From Clostridia bacterium (GTDB taxonomy: Bacteria; Bacillota; Clostridia; Peptostreptococcales; Anaerovoracaceae): 64,000 nucleotides of DNA. Both the position numbers and the translations under genes were made by a program. The notes below the pieces were generated by a model that was given only the letters and a program-made list of their open reading frames with translations, ran no database searches and had not been told where the DNA came from. The stretch covers positions 62,001 to 126,000 of the forward strand of contig CAJTER010000008.1 in the NCBI GenBank assembly GCA_910575405.1, written 5' to 3'. This document shows, piece by piece, positions 43,407 to 53,443 of the stretch (its first letter is position 1; each line of letters opens with the position of its first letter).

Positions 43407-44370
43407 TGAGCAGGGCTACTGTGTCAGCAGCATCCACCTTGCCCTTTACTACATTATAGAGCTGCTCGGTAATGGGCATTTCCACCCCTTCCCTTTTCGA
43501 CAGGTCGTAGGCTGCTTCTGTAGTGAACATGCCTTCTACCACCATGCCTACTTTTTCCGTGGCTTCCTTTGGATCAATTCCCTCTCCGATCATGATGCCG
43601 CAGCGGCGGTTTCTTGAGTGCATGCTGGTGCAGGTTACGATGAGATCGCCTACGCCGGTGAGGCCTGCGAAGGTTGCCGGATCAGCTCCCAGCTTTACGC
43701 CCAGGCGCTTGATTTCCGCAAGGCCCCTTGTCATGAGGGCGGCTTTTGCGTTGTCGCCAAAGCCCATGCCGTCGGAGATTCCCGCTCCCAAGGCGATGAT
43801 GTTTTTCAGCGCGCCTCCAAGCTCTACGCCTACTACGTCTTCTGTGGTGTATACCCGGAACCGCTCCGTGATGAAGATTTCCTGTACTTCCTCGGCCAGC
43901 TTTAAGTCTCTGGAAGCCACTGCTACGGTTGTGGGCAGATTGCGCCCCACTTCTTCCGCGTGGGATGGGCCGGAGAGAACTGCGTACCTGGCCTGGGGCA
44001 GTTTTTCAAAGGCGATTTCCGACATGCGCATCAGGGTCTTCTGCTCAATTCCCTTGGCTACATTTACCAGAATCATGTCCGGCTTTAAGTAGGGCATGGC
44101 ATTTTCCAGGGCGCTTCTGAAATGCTGGGCTGGCGCGGAAAAGAGCGCTACCTCCGTATCCTTTAAGGTTTCCTCTATGGTATCTGCTGTCTGCAGGTTA
44201 TCGTTAAATTTAATATCCGGAAGATATCGTACATTTTCCCGATTCTGGGAAAGCTCCTTTAAGTGCTCCGGGTTTACATCCCAGATTTTCACCTGATGAC
44301 CTTTGCCGCTGAGAGTAAGGGCCAGGGCCGTTCCCCAGCTTCCCGCTCCTATCACACCGATTTTTTTCAT
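43375..44370 (-). CDS. gpsA: NAD(P)-dependent glycerol-3-phosphate dehydrogenase
   Basis: This enzyme reduces dihydroxyacetone phosphate to sn-glycerol-3-phosphate for phospholipid synthesis. The 331-residue protein has the Rossmann motif GAGSWGTALA at residues 8-17 and NVAKGIEQKTL, with the catalytic lysine expected in GVELGGALKNIIALGAGI. Its start overlaps the end of plsY, the next enzyme of the pathway. Its last codons lie in the 33-bp repeat and read MGRDKKHEQG. Confidence 0.96.
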   Translation of the reverse strand: MKKIGVIGAGSWGTALALTLSGKGHQVKIWDVNPEHLKELSQNRENVRYLPDIKFNDNLQTADTIEETLKDTEVALFSAPAQHFRSALENAMPYLKPDMILVNVAKGIEQKTLMRMSEIAFEKLPQARYAVLSGPSHAEEVGRNLPTTVAVASRDLKLAEEVQEIFITERFRVYTTEDVVGVELGGALKNIIALGAGISDGMGFGDNAKAALMTRGLAEIKRLGVKLGADPATFAGLTGVGDLIVTCTSMHSRNRRCGIMIGEGIDPKEATEKVGMVVEGMFTTEAAYDLSKREGVEMPITEQLYNVVKGKVDAADTVALLMGRDKKHEQG

Positions 44371-45137
44371 TCCTCTTTCTCCTTATTCTTCTCTTTATCG
44401 AAAATGCTCAGCTTCGGCTCCTCGCCCCTGAAAAGGCGGGCGATATTTGCCCTGTGCTTTACTAAAATAATCAGCGCCAGAACGCATCCCAAGTACAGAA
44501 AGTCCGGCTCCAAAAAATAGCAGACTACAGGGAAGGTAATGGCTCCCAGCTCGGATCCCACGGACATTCTGCGGGAAACCAGCACGCCGATGATGACGAT
44601 TCCCAGGGCGGAAAGTCCTAAAAGCGGGTTCAGGCCCGTCAGCGCTCCGAAGGCTGTAGCAACGCCTTTTCCGCCTTTGAATTTATAAACTACCGGCCAC
44701 ACATGACCCAGCATGACGGCTACCACGCAGAGCATGGCGCACAGATGGCCGCAGATGAGATTTCCCAGGAGCACACAGATGGTCCCCTTGAGCACGTCTA
44801 CGATCAGAGTGATGGCTCCAGCCTTTTTTCCCATGACCCGCAGGGCATTGGTGGTGCCCGCGTTTCCGCTGCCTTCTTTTTTGATGTCGATCCCCCTGGC
44901 CTTTGCCTGCAGGATGGAAGGGGAAATATTGCCGACGAAGTAGGCCAGGAGCACCATGGCTGCGAAAATGGCCGCATATCCCGCCAGCTGCCCCGGGGTA
45001 CACCCGTTTTCCACCAGTTTTCCCGCAAGGCCCAGATCCTGCGTACTTGTCAGGAAAATGGCCGTGGGCCCGTCAGCTCCGCCGATGATTCCCGCCGCTT
45101 CTTCGGCTGCCGCAAATTCTCTGATGGCATCAAACAT
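44367..45137 (-). CDS. plsY: glycerol-3-phosphate acyltransferase PlsY with unusual N-terminal extension
   Basis: This membrane enzyme acylates glycerol-3-phosphate with acyl-phosphate made by PlsX. The conserved loops are present: GSGNAGTTNALRVMGKKAG, and YKFKGGKGVATAFG. The ATG at 45137 overlaps the der stop (ATGTTTGA). The protein has about 256 residues, some 40-50 more than usual. The extra N-terminal part includes GIIGGADGPTAIFLTS, a motif otherwise typical of sodium-pumping decarboxylase beta subunits. Confidence 0.92.
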   Translation of the reverse strand: MFDAIREFAAAEEAAGIIGGADGPTAIFLTSTQDLGLAGKLVENGCTPGQLAGYAAIFAAMVLLAYFVGNISPSILQAKARGIDIKKEGSGNAGTTNALRVMGKKAGAITLIVDVLKGTICVLLGNLICGHLCAMLCVVAVMLGHVWPVVYKFKGGKGVATAFGALTGLNPLLGLSALGIVIIGVLVSRRMSVGSELGAITFPVVCYFLEPDFLYLGCVLALIILVKHRANIARLFRGEEPKLSIFDKEKNKEKEE

Positions 45138-46455
45138 CTTCCTTTTCTCCCTTCTCCCGGAACACGAATTTGAGGGAGGTACCCTCAAAGCCAAAGCCTT
45201 CCCGTATCTTGTTTTCCAGATAGCGGGCATAGGAGAAGTGCATCAGCTCCCTGGAGTTAATTTTAAAGGAAAAGAGCGGCGGCTTTACGCCTACCTGAGA
45301 AACGTAGTAGATTTTCAGTCTCCGTCCCTTGTCCGCCGGCGGCTGCTTCATCATGGTAGCGTCGGTAATCAGGCTGTTGAGCTGGCCTGTGGAAATCCGC
45401 ATAGCCCGGTTTTCGGCAACTGCCTTTGCCGTATCAAGCACGTTTTTCAGGCGCTGCTTTTCCAGCACGGAAATAAAAACAGCCGGCGCGTAGGACATGA
45501 AGGTCAGTTCTTTGGCAATTTCTTTGCGGAAGTTACGCATGGTGTTTGTTTCCTTTTGAATCAGATCCCACTTGTTGACCACGATTACGATGCCTTTTCC
45601 CGCTTCATGGGCCGCGCCGGCGATCTTTTTGTCCTGCTCCGTAATACCCTCCGCCGCGTCGATCATGAGAAGACACACGTCGCAGCGCTCAATGGCCGCA
45701 ATGGCCCGGATGACGCTGTAGCGCTCAATATCCTCGTTCACCTTGCTCTTTCTTCGGATACCTGCCGTGTCGATGAGCAGGTATTTTTCTCCATCCTTTT
45801 CAAAGGGCGTGTCAATGGAATCCCTTGTGGTTCCTGCGATTGAGGAAACGATGACCCTTTTTTCTCCCAGGATTTCATTGATTAGAGAGGATTTTCCTAC
45901 ATTGGGCTTTCCAATTACAGCGATTTTGATTTCATCCTCATCCTCTTCCCCCGCGTCCTCGGGAAAGCTTTCCACGATCTGATCCAGAAGGTCTCCCAGG
46001 TTCAGCATGTTAACCGAGGAAATGGCGATAGGCTCTCCCAGCCCCAGCTCGTAAAAGTCGTAAAAATCCTCCGGCAGCATGGGCTTGTCCACCTTGTTGA
46101 CAGTAAGGATGACTTTTTTGCCGGTTTTCATCAGCATCATGGCAACTTCCCGATCCGCTGCCGTCAGCCCGTCCTTTCCGTCCACCATGAACAGAATCAC
46201 GTCCGCTGCTGCCATGGCCAGCTGAGCCTGCTCCCGCATCTGGGAGAGAATGATATCCTTGCTGTCCGGCTCAATTCCCCCTGTGTCGATGAGGGCAAAG
46301 TGAATGCCGCACCATTCTGCGTCTGCATAAATCCGATCCCTTGTAACACCCGGCGTGTCCTCTACAATGGCCACTCTGCGGCCCACTACCTTGTTGAAGA
46401 ATGTGGATTTTCCTACATTCGGCCTGCCTACAACGGCAACAATCGGTTTACTCAT
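45130..46455 (-). CDS. der: ribosome-assembly GTPase Der (EngA)
   Basis: A GTPase with two G domains that acts in 50S subunit maturation. The 441-residue protein begins MSKPIVAVVGRPNVGKST after GGAGGAATTTTTG. The first domain has GRPNVGKST and NKVDK; the second has GKPNVGKSS, DTAGIRRKSK and NKWD. A KH-like C-terminal domain follows. It overlaps ftsY at its start and plsY at its end. Confidence 0.96.
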   Translation of the reverse strand: MSKPIVAVVGRPNVGKSTFFNKVVGRRVAIVEDTPGVTRDRIYADAEWCGIHFALIDTGGIEPDSKDIILSQMREQAQLAMAAADVILFMVDGKDGLTAADREVAMMLMKTGKKVILTVNKVDKPMLPEDFYDFYELGLGEPIAISSVNMLNLGDLLDQIVESFPEDAGEEDEDEIKIAVIGKPNVGKSSLINEILGEKRVIVSSIAGTTRDSIDTPFEKDGEKYLLIDTAGIRRKSKVNEDIERYSVIRAIAAIERCDVCLLMIDAAEGITEQDKKIAGAAHEAGKGIVIVVNKWDLIQKETNTMRNFRKEIAKELTFMSYAPAVFISVLEKQRLKNVLDTAKAVAENRAMRISTGQLNSLITDATMMKQPPADKGRRLKIYYVSQVGVKPPLFSFKINSRELMHFSYARYLENKIREGFGFEGTSLKFVFREKGEKEDV

Positions 46456-47347
46456 CAAAAATTCCTCCTGCAAATTCCGCCGGATCGAATTCCTTCAGAT
46501 CTTCAATCCCTTCTCCTACGCCGATAAACTTCACCGCCATATCGAATTCATCGGAAATGGTGATAACAATGCCGCCCTTTGCCGTGCCGTCCAGCTTTGT
46601 CAGAACAATGCCGGAAATATCGGCGCTTTCATTAAACTCCTTTGCCTGGGAAACGGCATTTTTGCCGGTGGTGGCATCCAGCACCAGCAGGTTTTCTCTG
46701 GCTGCCTCGGGAAATTCTCTGGCAATGACCTTATCCATCTTGGTCAGCTCGTCCATGAGATTCTTTTTGTTCTGCAGCCTGCCTGCCGTATCGCAGATGA
46801 GGACATCAATGTCCTTTGCCTTGGCCGACTGGATGGCATCAAAAATAACAGCCGAAGGATCAGCACCCTCCTGGTGGCGGATTACGTTGACGCCTACTCG
46901 CTGACCCCAGATTTCAAGCTGCTCGCTGGCTGCTGCCCGGAAGGTGTCGGCTGCCGCCAGCATGACGGTCTTTCCCTCCTGCCTGCATTTGTGGGCCAGC
47001 TTTCCGATGGAGGTGGTCTTTCCGCCGCCGTTGATTCCGATCATGAGGATGATCAGAGGCGATTCCTGGCTCAGCTTGTGCCGATCGCCCTTGTCCATCA
47101 GATTTGTAATAATGGTTTTCAGCTGATCCTTTACCTGCTCCGGCTCTCTCAGATAATTGCTTTTGATATCGCTTCTCAGCTGCTCTATAATATGCATGGT
47201 GGTCTCCATGCCAATATCCGATGTAATCAGGACTTCCTCCAGATCCTCCAGCAATTCTTCATCAATGGACGGCCTTGCTAAAATGACGTCGCCGATTTTC
47301 TCCGACAGTCGCCCGAAAAATCCCTTTTTTTTCTTACCGAATTCCAT
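46448..47347 (-). CDS. ftsY: signal recognition particle receptor FtsY
   Basis: The membrane receptor of the signal recognition particle, a GTPase. It has 299 residues with a short N domain and no long acidic extension, as usual in Firmicutes. The P-loop is GINGGGKTTS near residues 104-113 (Gly in place of the more common Val). ADTFRAAASEQL, DTAGR and TKLDGTAKGG are present. It lies between smc and der with tight spacing. Confidence 0.95.
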   Translation of the reverse strand: MEFGKKKKGFFGRLSEKIGDVILARPSIDEELLEDLEEVLITSDIGMETTMHIIEQLRSDIKSNYLREPEQVKDQLKTIITNLMDKGDRHKLSQESPLIILMIGINGGGKTTSIGKLAHKCRQEGKTVMLAAADTFRAAASEQLEIWGQRVGVNVIRHQEGADPSAVIFDAIQSAKAKDIDVLICDTAGRLQNKKNLMDELTKMDKVIAREFPEAARENLLVLDATTGKNAVSQAKEFNESADISGIVLTKLDGTAKGGIVITISDEFDMAVKFIGVGEGIEDLKEFDPAEFAGGIFDE

Positions 47348-47364
47348 ATATTCCTCCTCATATA

Positions 47365-50300
47365 TTAAGCGCTCTTGTTCAGATCCAGAGATAATACCTT
47401 GGAAATTCCCTGTTCCGGCATGGTTACGCCGTACAGTACATCTGCATGCTCCATGGTAGCCTTCTGGTGGGTCACCAGAGTAAACTGTATATTATCAAAG
47501 GTTTTCAGATACCTTGCAAATCGCTCTACATTGGCATCGTCTAAAGCTGCCTCCACCTCATCTAAAATGCAAAAGGGCGTAGGCTTTGTTTTCAGAACAG
47601 CAAACATCAGGGCAATGGCGGTCATAGTCTTTTCTCCTCCGGAAAGCAAATTGATGTTCTGCAGTTTTTTCCCCGGAGGCTGAGCTATGATGTCAATCCC
47701 CGATTCCAGCGGATCCTTTTCATTGTCAAGGCGCAGCTCCGCGTGGCCTCCGCCGAACAGTTGTGAAAACACCTGCTCAAAATAGATTCCTACCTGGCGG
47801 AAGCTTTCTTTAAACCGCTGCTTGATAGTCTTGTCCATATCTTCGATAATGGTTTTCAGACTGTCTGCAGATTCCAGAATATCCCTCCTCTGGGAGGTCA
47901 GAAATTCGTAGCGCTCACTGACAGATTCGTACTCTGCAATAGCGCCAATGTTCACCTCGCCCAGCTCCTTCATTCTATTTTTAATACTGCGGTTTTCCCG
48001 AATTGCCGCAGGCAGCAGGAAATTTTCCTGTTTAAAGCTCATAGCCTGGATGTAGGAAACCTCAAAATCATCCCACAGCTTTTCTTTGTAAGAATTCAGC
48101 TGCGTTTCATTCTTAGCCTCCCTGATTTCCAGCTCATATTTCTGGTTCTGAAGGGAAGCTGCCTGCTGCTGAAGGTTTTCCTGCTCTGCTGCCAGCTTTG
48201 TCGCCTGCTTTGCCGCCTGCTCCCGCTCTCTTGCAAGCTCTTCTAAGTACTGCCCCAGACCATCCTTTTCTTCTGCCTTTTCCTTAATTTGGACATCCAT
48301 ATCCAAAAGACCGGATTCCAGAGACTGCTGCTCTCCTTTGAGACCTTCCAGTCTCTGCAGCTTTCCCTTCTGCTCTGCTGTCAACTCCTGAAGGGATACC
48401 TGAATCCTGGCCTCCATTTCCTCCGCGCCAGCCTTTCGGTTCTCAAAGCTGCCGGTTTCAATGCGGAGCTTTGTGATTTGCTCACCCAGCGCCTCGGCCT
48501 CGAGCCGCTTTTCATCGTATCGATCCATTTGCCGGCGGGCAAGACTTTCCTTTTGGGAAATGTCCTCTCTTTGGAGCTGAACCTTTTTCTCAAGCTCCTG
48601 TATCATACTCTGTGACGAAGCCTGCTCGCTTTCGATGTTTTCCAGCTCCCGCTGCCATTTGGCATACTGCTGTCCAAAATCCTCCAGGGCGTTTTTCATC
48701 ACTGCCAGCTCATTTTCAATTCCAAAAATGTCCATCTCCAGATTCCGATTCTGTTCCCGGAGCTGAAAGACGTTTCTCTGGTCTTTCTCCAGCCCGGTCT
48801 GCAGCGTTTTTTGCTCTTCCGCTGCCGCCTCCGCCTTTTTCCGGCTTTGCTCCAGCTGTTTGTGCAGCTCCACGATTTCAGCCCGCCGCTCCAGCAAATT
48901 AGCTGTTTTATTTTTGTAACGGCCGCCTGTAATGGCTCCGCCTGCATTGATGATTTCTCCTTCCAGAGTGACAAACCGAAGGCCTGCGGCTTTTTTTGAC
49001 ATCCTTACAGCATGCTCCATATCATCCACAATTACAACCCGTCCCAAAAGATACTCCATTACAGAGCGGTATTGTTCGTCTGTCTTTACACACTCTGCGC
49101 CAATTCCCTGAAAGCCCGGCTCCTGACTGAGAGCTGCGCTGTCCTGACGTCTGCCCGGCCGTATGGAGGAAACGGGGAGAAAGGTCAGCCTTCCTGCCCT
49201 CTGGGATTTCAGTCTTGCGATGGCCTGCTGGGCGCTTTTATCATCTCTGCAGACGATATTCTGCAGTGCGGCTCCCAGGGCCGTTTCTATGGCTACTTCA
49301 AAACCCTCCGGCACCCGGATCAGTTCTCCTACTGTACCGTGCAGCCCTTCAATACCTGACTTCATAATGTATTTTACAGCATAGTTATATCCTTCGTAAT
49401 TGCTTTCCATTTCTTCAATGGTCTTTTTTCTGGCTGAAAGCTGTCCTGCGGAAATCCGCAGCTGCTCCAGCTCTCTGGAAAGCTGCTTTGCCTCAAGCTC
49501 CCTCTCTGCGCAGGCTTCCTCCCCATCGCGTAGCGCAAGTCTTCCTCTGCTGAGCTGCTCTTCCAGCCGCGCCTTTTCTGCCTGCAGCTGGCGTTCCTTT
49601 TCCTGTCTGGCCTTTACTTCCTCCTGACCGCTTCCCTTTTCCAGGAGAAGCTGCTGCTTTCTTCTCTCCAGGGTGTCCTTCAGATTTTCCAGGCTGGAAA
49701 TCTCCGCCTTCCAACTGCTGATGCTGCTGTGTCCGGAAAACATATCGTCCTTGTGCTGATCCGCCTGCTCTTCGGCCTGGGAAAGCTCTTCCGTGAGCGC
49801 CGCCTGCTGCTGCTGCATGTTCTGCAGCTGTACTTCCAGGGCTTTTAGCTCTTTTGCGGCTTCTTCCTTTTCACGGCTCCATTTTAAAGCGCTCTCCTGC
49901 TCCCTCTGCTGCTTTTCTTCCAAAAGACGCAGTTCCTCAGTCAGCCTCGCGCAGTCCTCCCGGATGGCGAGAATCCGCTCGCTGTTCAGCTTTTTTCTGT
50001 TCTTCAGGCTGCTGAGATTTTCTGTCTGATCCATGAGCTTTTTTCTGGTTTCATCCATCAGCTGGCGGAGCTTCTCACTTTCGTGAGAGCGTTCTGTCAG
50101 TTTTTTCCCCGTTTCCTCCTGCCTGGCCTTTACCTCTGTTAGCTTTTGGCTCAGCTGGGAAATATCAGCCTTCATGGTTTCGTTTTTCTGTTCCAGTTCT
50201 TCAATATTGTTCAACGTAATATTGATTTCCAGTTCTTTGTGCTTGTCCCGCAGAGCGATATATTCCTGCGCCTTCCTGCTGTCCTCTCTCAGGCCGCCGA

Positions 50301-50904
50301 TACGTCCCTCAATTTCACCGATGATGTCCCCCAGACGTTCCAGATTGGCAGATGCCTGAGCCAGCTTTCGTTCTGACTCTGCCTTTCGCGTCCGGTACAT
50401 GACAATGCCGGCAGCCTCTTCAAAGATCTCCCGCCTGCTCTCCGTCTTGTTGCTTACAATCTCCGCGATTTTTCCCTGCCCAATGAGAGAATACCCGTCT
50501 ACACCGATCCCTGTATCCATAATCAGCTCCCGGATATCCTTCAGCCTGCAGGAATTGCCATTGATCATGTATTCGCTTTCTCCTGAACGAAATACCCTTC
50601 TTGTAATGGCTACCTCGTTATAGTCGATTGGCAGCTGTCCCGCGGAATTGTCAATTACCAGCACGACTTCTGCCATTCCCCTGGATTTACGGCTTTCTGT
50701 GCCGGAAAAAATCACTTCTTCCATCTTGCCGCCCCGCAGCATCTTGGGGCTCTGTTCTCCCAGCACCCACCGTATGGCATCGCTGATGTTGCTCTTCCCA
50801 CTGCCGTTAGGACCGATTACACAGGTAACTCCCCGATGGAATTCAATGGTAACCGGTTCTGCAAAGGACTTAAAGCCGTGCATTTCGATTCGCTTAAAAT
50901 ACAT
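47365..50904 (-). CDS. smc: chromosome segregation ATPase SMC
   Basis: The long coiled-coil ATPase of the condensin complex. The protein has about 1179 residues: Walker A GPNGSGKSN at residues 31-39, coiled coil about 170-500, a hinge about 500-680 (TVGELIRVPEGFEVAIETALG), a second coiled coil, and the C-terminal signature LSGGEKTMTAIALMF with Walker B FCILDEVEAALDD. The ATG at 50904 is six bases after AAAGGGG. The start overlaps the end of rnc. ScpA and ScpB are not in the window. Confidence 0.96.
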   Translation of the reverse strand: MYFKRIEMHGFKSFAEPVTIEFHRGVTCVIGPNGSGKSNISDAIRWVLGEQSPKMLRGGKMEEVIFSGTESRKSRGMAEVVLVIDNSAGQLPIDYNEVAITRRVFRSGESEYMINGNSCRLKDIRELIMDTGIGVDGYSLIGQGKIAEIVSNKTESRREIFEEAAGIVMYRTRKAESERKLAQASANLERLGDIIGEIEGRIGGLREDSRKAQEYIALRDKHKELEINITLNNIEELEQKNETMKADISQLSQKLTEVKARQEETGKKLTERSHESEKLRQLMDETRKKLMDQTENLSSLKNRKKLNSERILAIREDCARLTEELRLLEEKQQREQESALKWSREKEEAAKELKALEVQLQNMQQQQAALTEELSQAEEQADQHKDDMFSGHSSISSWKAEISSLENLKDTLERRKQQLLLEKGSGQEEVKARQEKERQLQAEKARLEEQLSRGRLALRDGEEACAERELEAKQLSRELEQLRISAGQLSARKKTIEEMESNYEGYNYAVKYIMKSGIEGLHGTVGELIRVPEGFEVAIETALGAALQNIVCRDDKSAQQAIARLKSQRAGRLTFLPVSSIRPGRRQDSAALSQEPGFQGIGAECVKTDEQYRSVMEYLLGRVVIVDDMEHAVRMSKKAAGLRFVTLEGEIINAGGAITGGRYKNKTANLLERRAEIVELHKQLEQSRKKAEAAAEEQKTLQTGLEKDQRNVFQLREQNRNLEMDIFGIENELAVMKNALEDFGQQYAKWQRELENIESEQASSQSMIQELEKKVQLQREDISQKESLARRQMDRYDEKRLEAEALGEQITKLRIETGSFENRKAGAEEMEARIQVSLQELTAEQKGKLQRLEGLKGEQQSLESGLLDMDVQIKEKAEEKDGLGQYLEELAREREQAAKQATKLAAEQENLQQQAASLQNQKYELEIREAKNETQLNSYKEKLWDDFEVSYIQAMSFKQENFLLPAAIRENRSIKNRMKELGEVNIGAIAEYESVSERYEFLTSQRRDILESADSLKTIIEDMDKTIKQRFKESFRQVGIYFEQVFSQLFGGGHAELRLDNEKDPLESGIDIIAQPPGKKLQNINLLSGGEKTMTAIALMFAVLKTKPTPFCILDEVEAALDDANVERFARYLKTFDNIQFTLVTHQKATMEHADVLYGVTMPEQGISKVLSLDLNKSA

Positions 50905-51598
50905 CAATGCCCCTTTCTATCGCATCTTTTGCTGCATTCTGCTCTGCAAGCTTTTTGCTCTTTCCTCTGCCTCTTCCAGCTTCCTTTCCACAGACCTCCA
51001 GTTTGATGGAAAAAGTCTTGTTGTGATCCGGGCCTTCTTCGCCCTCCAGACTGTAATGAATATCCAAAATTCCATGGCTCTGGAGCAGCTCCTGCAGCTG
51101 GGATTTGTAATCCTGGTGGCTCAGCTTTCCATGGCCTGCATCCTTTAAATCTTCCCGGAAAATGTCCAGCACAAACCTCCGGGCCGCATCGTACCCGCTG
51201 TCCAGGTAAATGGCCCCTATGACCGCTTCCATACCATCTGCTAAAATAGAGTCTCTGTTTCGTCCTCCGCTTTTTTCTTCCCCGTGGCTGAACAGCATGT
51301 GATCCCCGATGGAAAGTCTCCGGCCTGCTTCTGCCAGGGATTTTTCACATACAATGGAGGCTCTGGCCTTGGTAAGCCTTCCTTCCGCTGCCTTTGGAAG
51401 CTCTTTGAACAGCGCTTCCCCAATGATGGCATCCAAAAAAGCATCCCCCAGGAATTCCAGCCGCTCGTTGTCATTTAACCTGCTCTGCCCCGTCTCCTTT
51501 ACATAAGAGCTGTGGGTAAGCGCCTTATCCAGAAGCTGAATATCCCTAAACGTATATCCGATAATGGTTTCAAAATTCTTACTGTTGTTCACCGGCAA
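50894..51598 (-). CDS. rnc: ribonuclease III
   Basis: This enzyme cleaves double-stranded RNA, maturing rRNA and some mRNAs. The 234-residue protein has the catalytic signature NERLEFLGDAFLD near residues 44-56 and second acidic residues in ADGMEAVIGAIYLD. The C-terminus is a double-stranded RNA-binding domain (DYKSQLQELLQSHG ... AEQNAAKDAIERG). The start is a TTG after GAGGAGATTA, overlapping the end of plsX. Confidence 0.95.
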   Translation of the reverse strand: MPVNNSKNFETIIGYTFRDIQLLDKALTHSSYVKETGQSRLNDNERLEFLGDAFLDAIIGEALFKELPKAAEGRLTKARASIVCEKSLAEAGRRLSIGDHMLFSHGEEKSGGRNRDSILADGMEAVIGAIYLDSGYDAARRFVLDIFREDLKDAGHGKLSHQDYKSQLQELLQSHGILDIHYSLEGEEGPDHNKTFSIKLEVCGKEAGRGRGKSKKLAEQNAAKDAIERGIDVF

Positions 51599-52598
51599 TA
51601 ATCTCCTCTAAATCCGTAATGGCACCCTTTATCATGTCAACTACCCCTTCTTCTGCATAAGGAATGCCCTTTAAAATCGTATTTTTCACTGCATTTGCAT
51701 TGGATGAGCCGTGCATTTTGATCATAGCTCCATCCACCCCTAAAATAGGCGCGCCGCCATATTCTGAATAGTCGAATTCGTTTTTCAGCTCCCCAAGCTT
51801 ACTCTTTAAAAACAGCGCCCCAATCTTGGCCTTCATTCCGTCCAGGAATTTTTTCTTGAGAAGCTTCAGAATATTCCAGGCAAGGCCCTCTGTCAGCTTG
51901 AGAATGACGTTTCCCACAAAGCCGTCGCAGACGATGACATCGCAGGCCCCTGCCGGGATTTCTCTTGCTTCTACGTTTCCCACAAAGTTAATGGGCGCCT
52001 GGGAAAGCTGCTGATAAGCTTCCTTTGTAACACTGGTGCCTTTTCCTTCTTCCACACCCAGATTCACAAGGCCGACCCGCGGATTTTTTCGTCCAAAGAC
52101 CTTTTCCACATAAATGCTGCCCATTGTACCGTATTCCAGCAGGTTGTGAGCTTTGGATTCCGCGCTTGCCCCCGCGTCCACAAGGAGACATGCCTTGTCC
52201 CCTAATATGGGATAGATGCTGGCAAGCGCCGGCCGGTCAATGCCGTTGATCCTTCCCAGAATCATCCTGCCCCCTACTACCTGCGCCCCTGTATTTCCCG
52301 CAGAAATAAAGATATCCCCTTGTCCATCTCTTACCATGGAAAGTCCCTTTACCATGGAAGAATCCTTTTTTCGCTTGATGGCTTTTACCGGGCTGTCTTC
52401 ATTGGTGATGACTTCCTCCGCATGCACGATGTGGATTTTTTTCTTGTCATACTTGTATTTCTTCAGCTCAGCCCTGATCTTCTCTTCCTGCCCCACGATA
52501 TAAATTTCGTGATCCATTTCCCCGGAAGCTGCGACAGCTCCCTTTACGATTTCACCGGGCGCATGATCTCCGCCCATACCGTCCAGTATTACTCTCAT
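51579..52598 (-). CDS. plsX: phosphate acyltransferase PlsX
   Basis: This enzyme makes acyl-phosphate from acyl-ACP for PlsY. The 339-residue protein begins with VILDGMGGDHAPGEIVKGA and has SAGNTGAQVVGG and DVIVCDGFVGNVILK. It is the first gene of the plsX-rnc-smc-ftsY-der-plsY-gpsA run, after CGGAGGAATACAA. It has its own promoter upstream. acpP, usually near, is not here. Confidence 0.95.
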   Translation of the reverse strand: MRVILDGMGGDHAPGEIVKGAVAASGEMDHEIYIVGQEEKIRAELKKYKYDKKKIHIVHAEEVITNEDSPVKAIKRKKDSSMVKGLSMVRDGQGDIFISAGNTGAQVVGGRMILGRINGIDRPALASIYPILGDKACLLVDAGASAESKAHNLLEYGTMGSIYVEKVFGRKNPRVGLVNLGVEEGKGTSVTKEAYQQLSQAPINFVGNVEAREIPAGACDVIVCDGFVGNVILKLTEGLAWNILKLLKKKFLDGMKAKIGALFLKSKLGELKNEFDYSEYGGAPILGVDGAMIKMHGSSNANAVKNTILKGIPYAEEGVVDMIKGAITDLEEIIAGEQQ

Positions 52599-52683
52599 TT
52601 GTATTCCTCCGTTGACCTGATAATTGATCTCTATTCCCTTTTGATGTTGCGATTGATTATCTGCCTGTAAAGATACAACTTAA

Positions 52684-52712
52684 ATAATACCATAAATCAG
52701 GGAAGTTTGCAA
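52684..52712 (-). promoter_or_regulatory. promoter of the plsX operon
   Basis: On the minus strand, TTGCAA (52712-52707), a 17-base spacer and TATTAT (52689-52684) lie about 85 bp before plsX. The remaining DNA to 52990 holds only short broken reading frames. One (from 52907, read MDDDLAEV, stop, YELKEKATWKKIIDFIL) runs in frame into the pseudogene beyond. Confidence 0.6.
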
Positions 52713-52990
52713 TGCGCGCATTTTTTGGAAAAAACGGGCTTCCTGCCTTGTATTTTACCATACCTGGAGAATGGATTTTGTCTGTTCCCGCATGATTCAG
52801 AATTCTTCAGAAATGGCTTTTCACATTTTCATTCTGAAAGACTCCGGCATACCGGAACCTGCAGCTTGTAGGTGATTTTGTGCTGCTCCTGCCCCATATG
52901 CGGCGTATGGACGATGACCTCGCAGAAGTATAGTATGAACTAAAAGAGAAAGCCACTTGGAAAAAAATCATTGACTTTATATTAAGTATA

Positions 52991-53443
52991 ATGAGCGTTT
53001 ATCTGATGCGCTATGTCATCAAACACGGCTGAGAGCTGGCAGCGGCCTTCGATATGAACCCGGCAGTGATCGGAAAGGACGTGGGCGAACTGATGGGAAA
53101 CGGAAAAACCGGCATAACCGTCAGCAGCGCGGAGGAAGCGGATAAAATCCTCAGGGAAACCAAGCCGGACGTCTGTATCATCGCCACACGCTCCACCATG
53201 GAAGAGCTGAAACCAGCCTTTTCCCTATGCGCGGAAAACGGCATCAATGCCATCACTACCTGTGAAGAAGCGCTGTATCCCTGGAATTCCTCTTATGAAA
53301 TAACAAAGGAGCTGGATGAGCTTGCCAAAGCCCACGGCTGCACACTCTGCGGCTGCGGATATCCGGATATGTACTGGGGAAGCCTCATTACAACTCTGGC
53401 CGGCTCTATGCACAAAATCAAGAAAATCACCGGCATCAGCTGA
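52991..53443 (+). pseudogene. decayed dihydrodipicolinate-reductase/diaminopentanoate-dehydrogenase-like gene
   Basis: A fragment of an NAD(P)-dependent amino-acid dehydrogenase family gene related to ord. It reads MSVYLMRYVIKHG, an in-frame TGA, then ELAAAFDMNPAVIGKDVG and on to CGCGYPDMYWGSLITTLAGS and KKITGIS. The N-terminal Rossmann glycine motif is missing, and the C-terminal two thirds is cut off at about 53440, where the BREX island begins. It is dead on three counts: lost start, internal stop and lost end. Family from recognisable segments; exact substrate unknown. Confidence 0.8.

Noticed and set aside
52971-52992. TTGACT and TATAAT before the dehydrogenase pseudogene as its promoter
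   Set aside because: The spacing is only 10 bases, too short for a sigma-A promoter.
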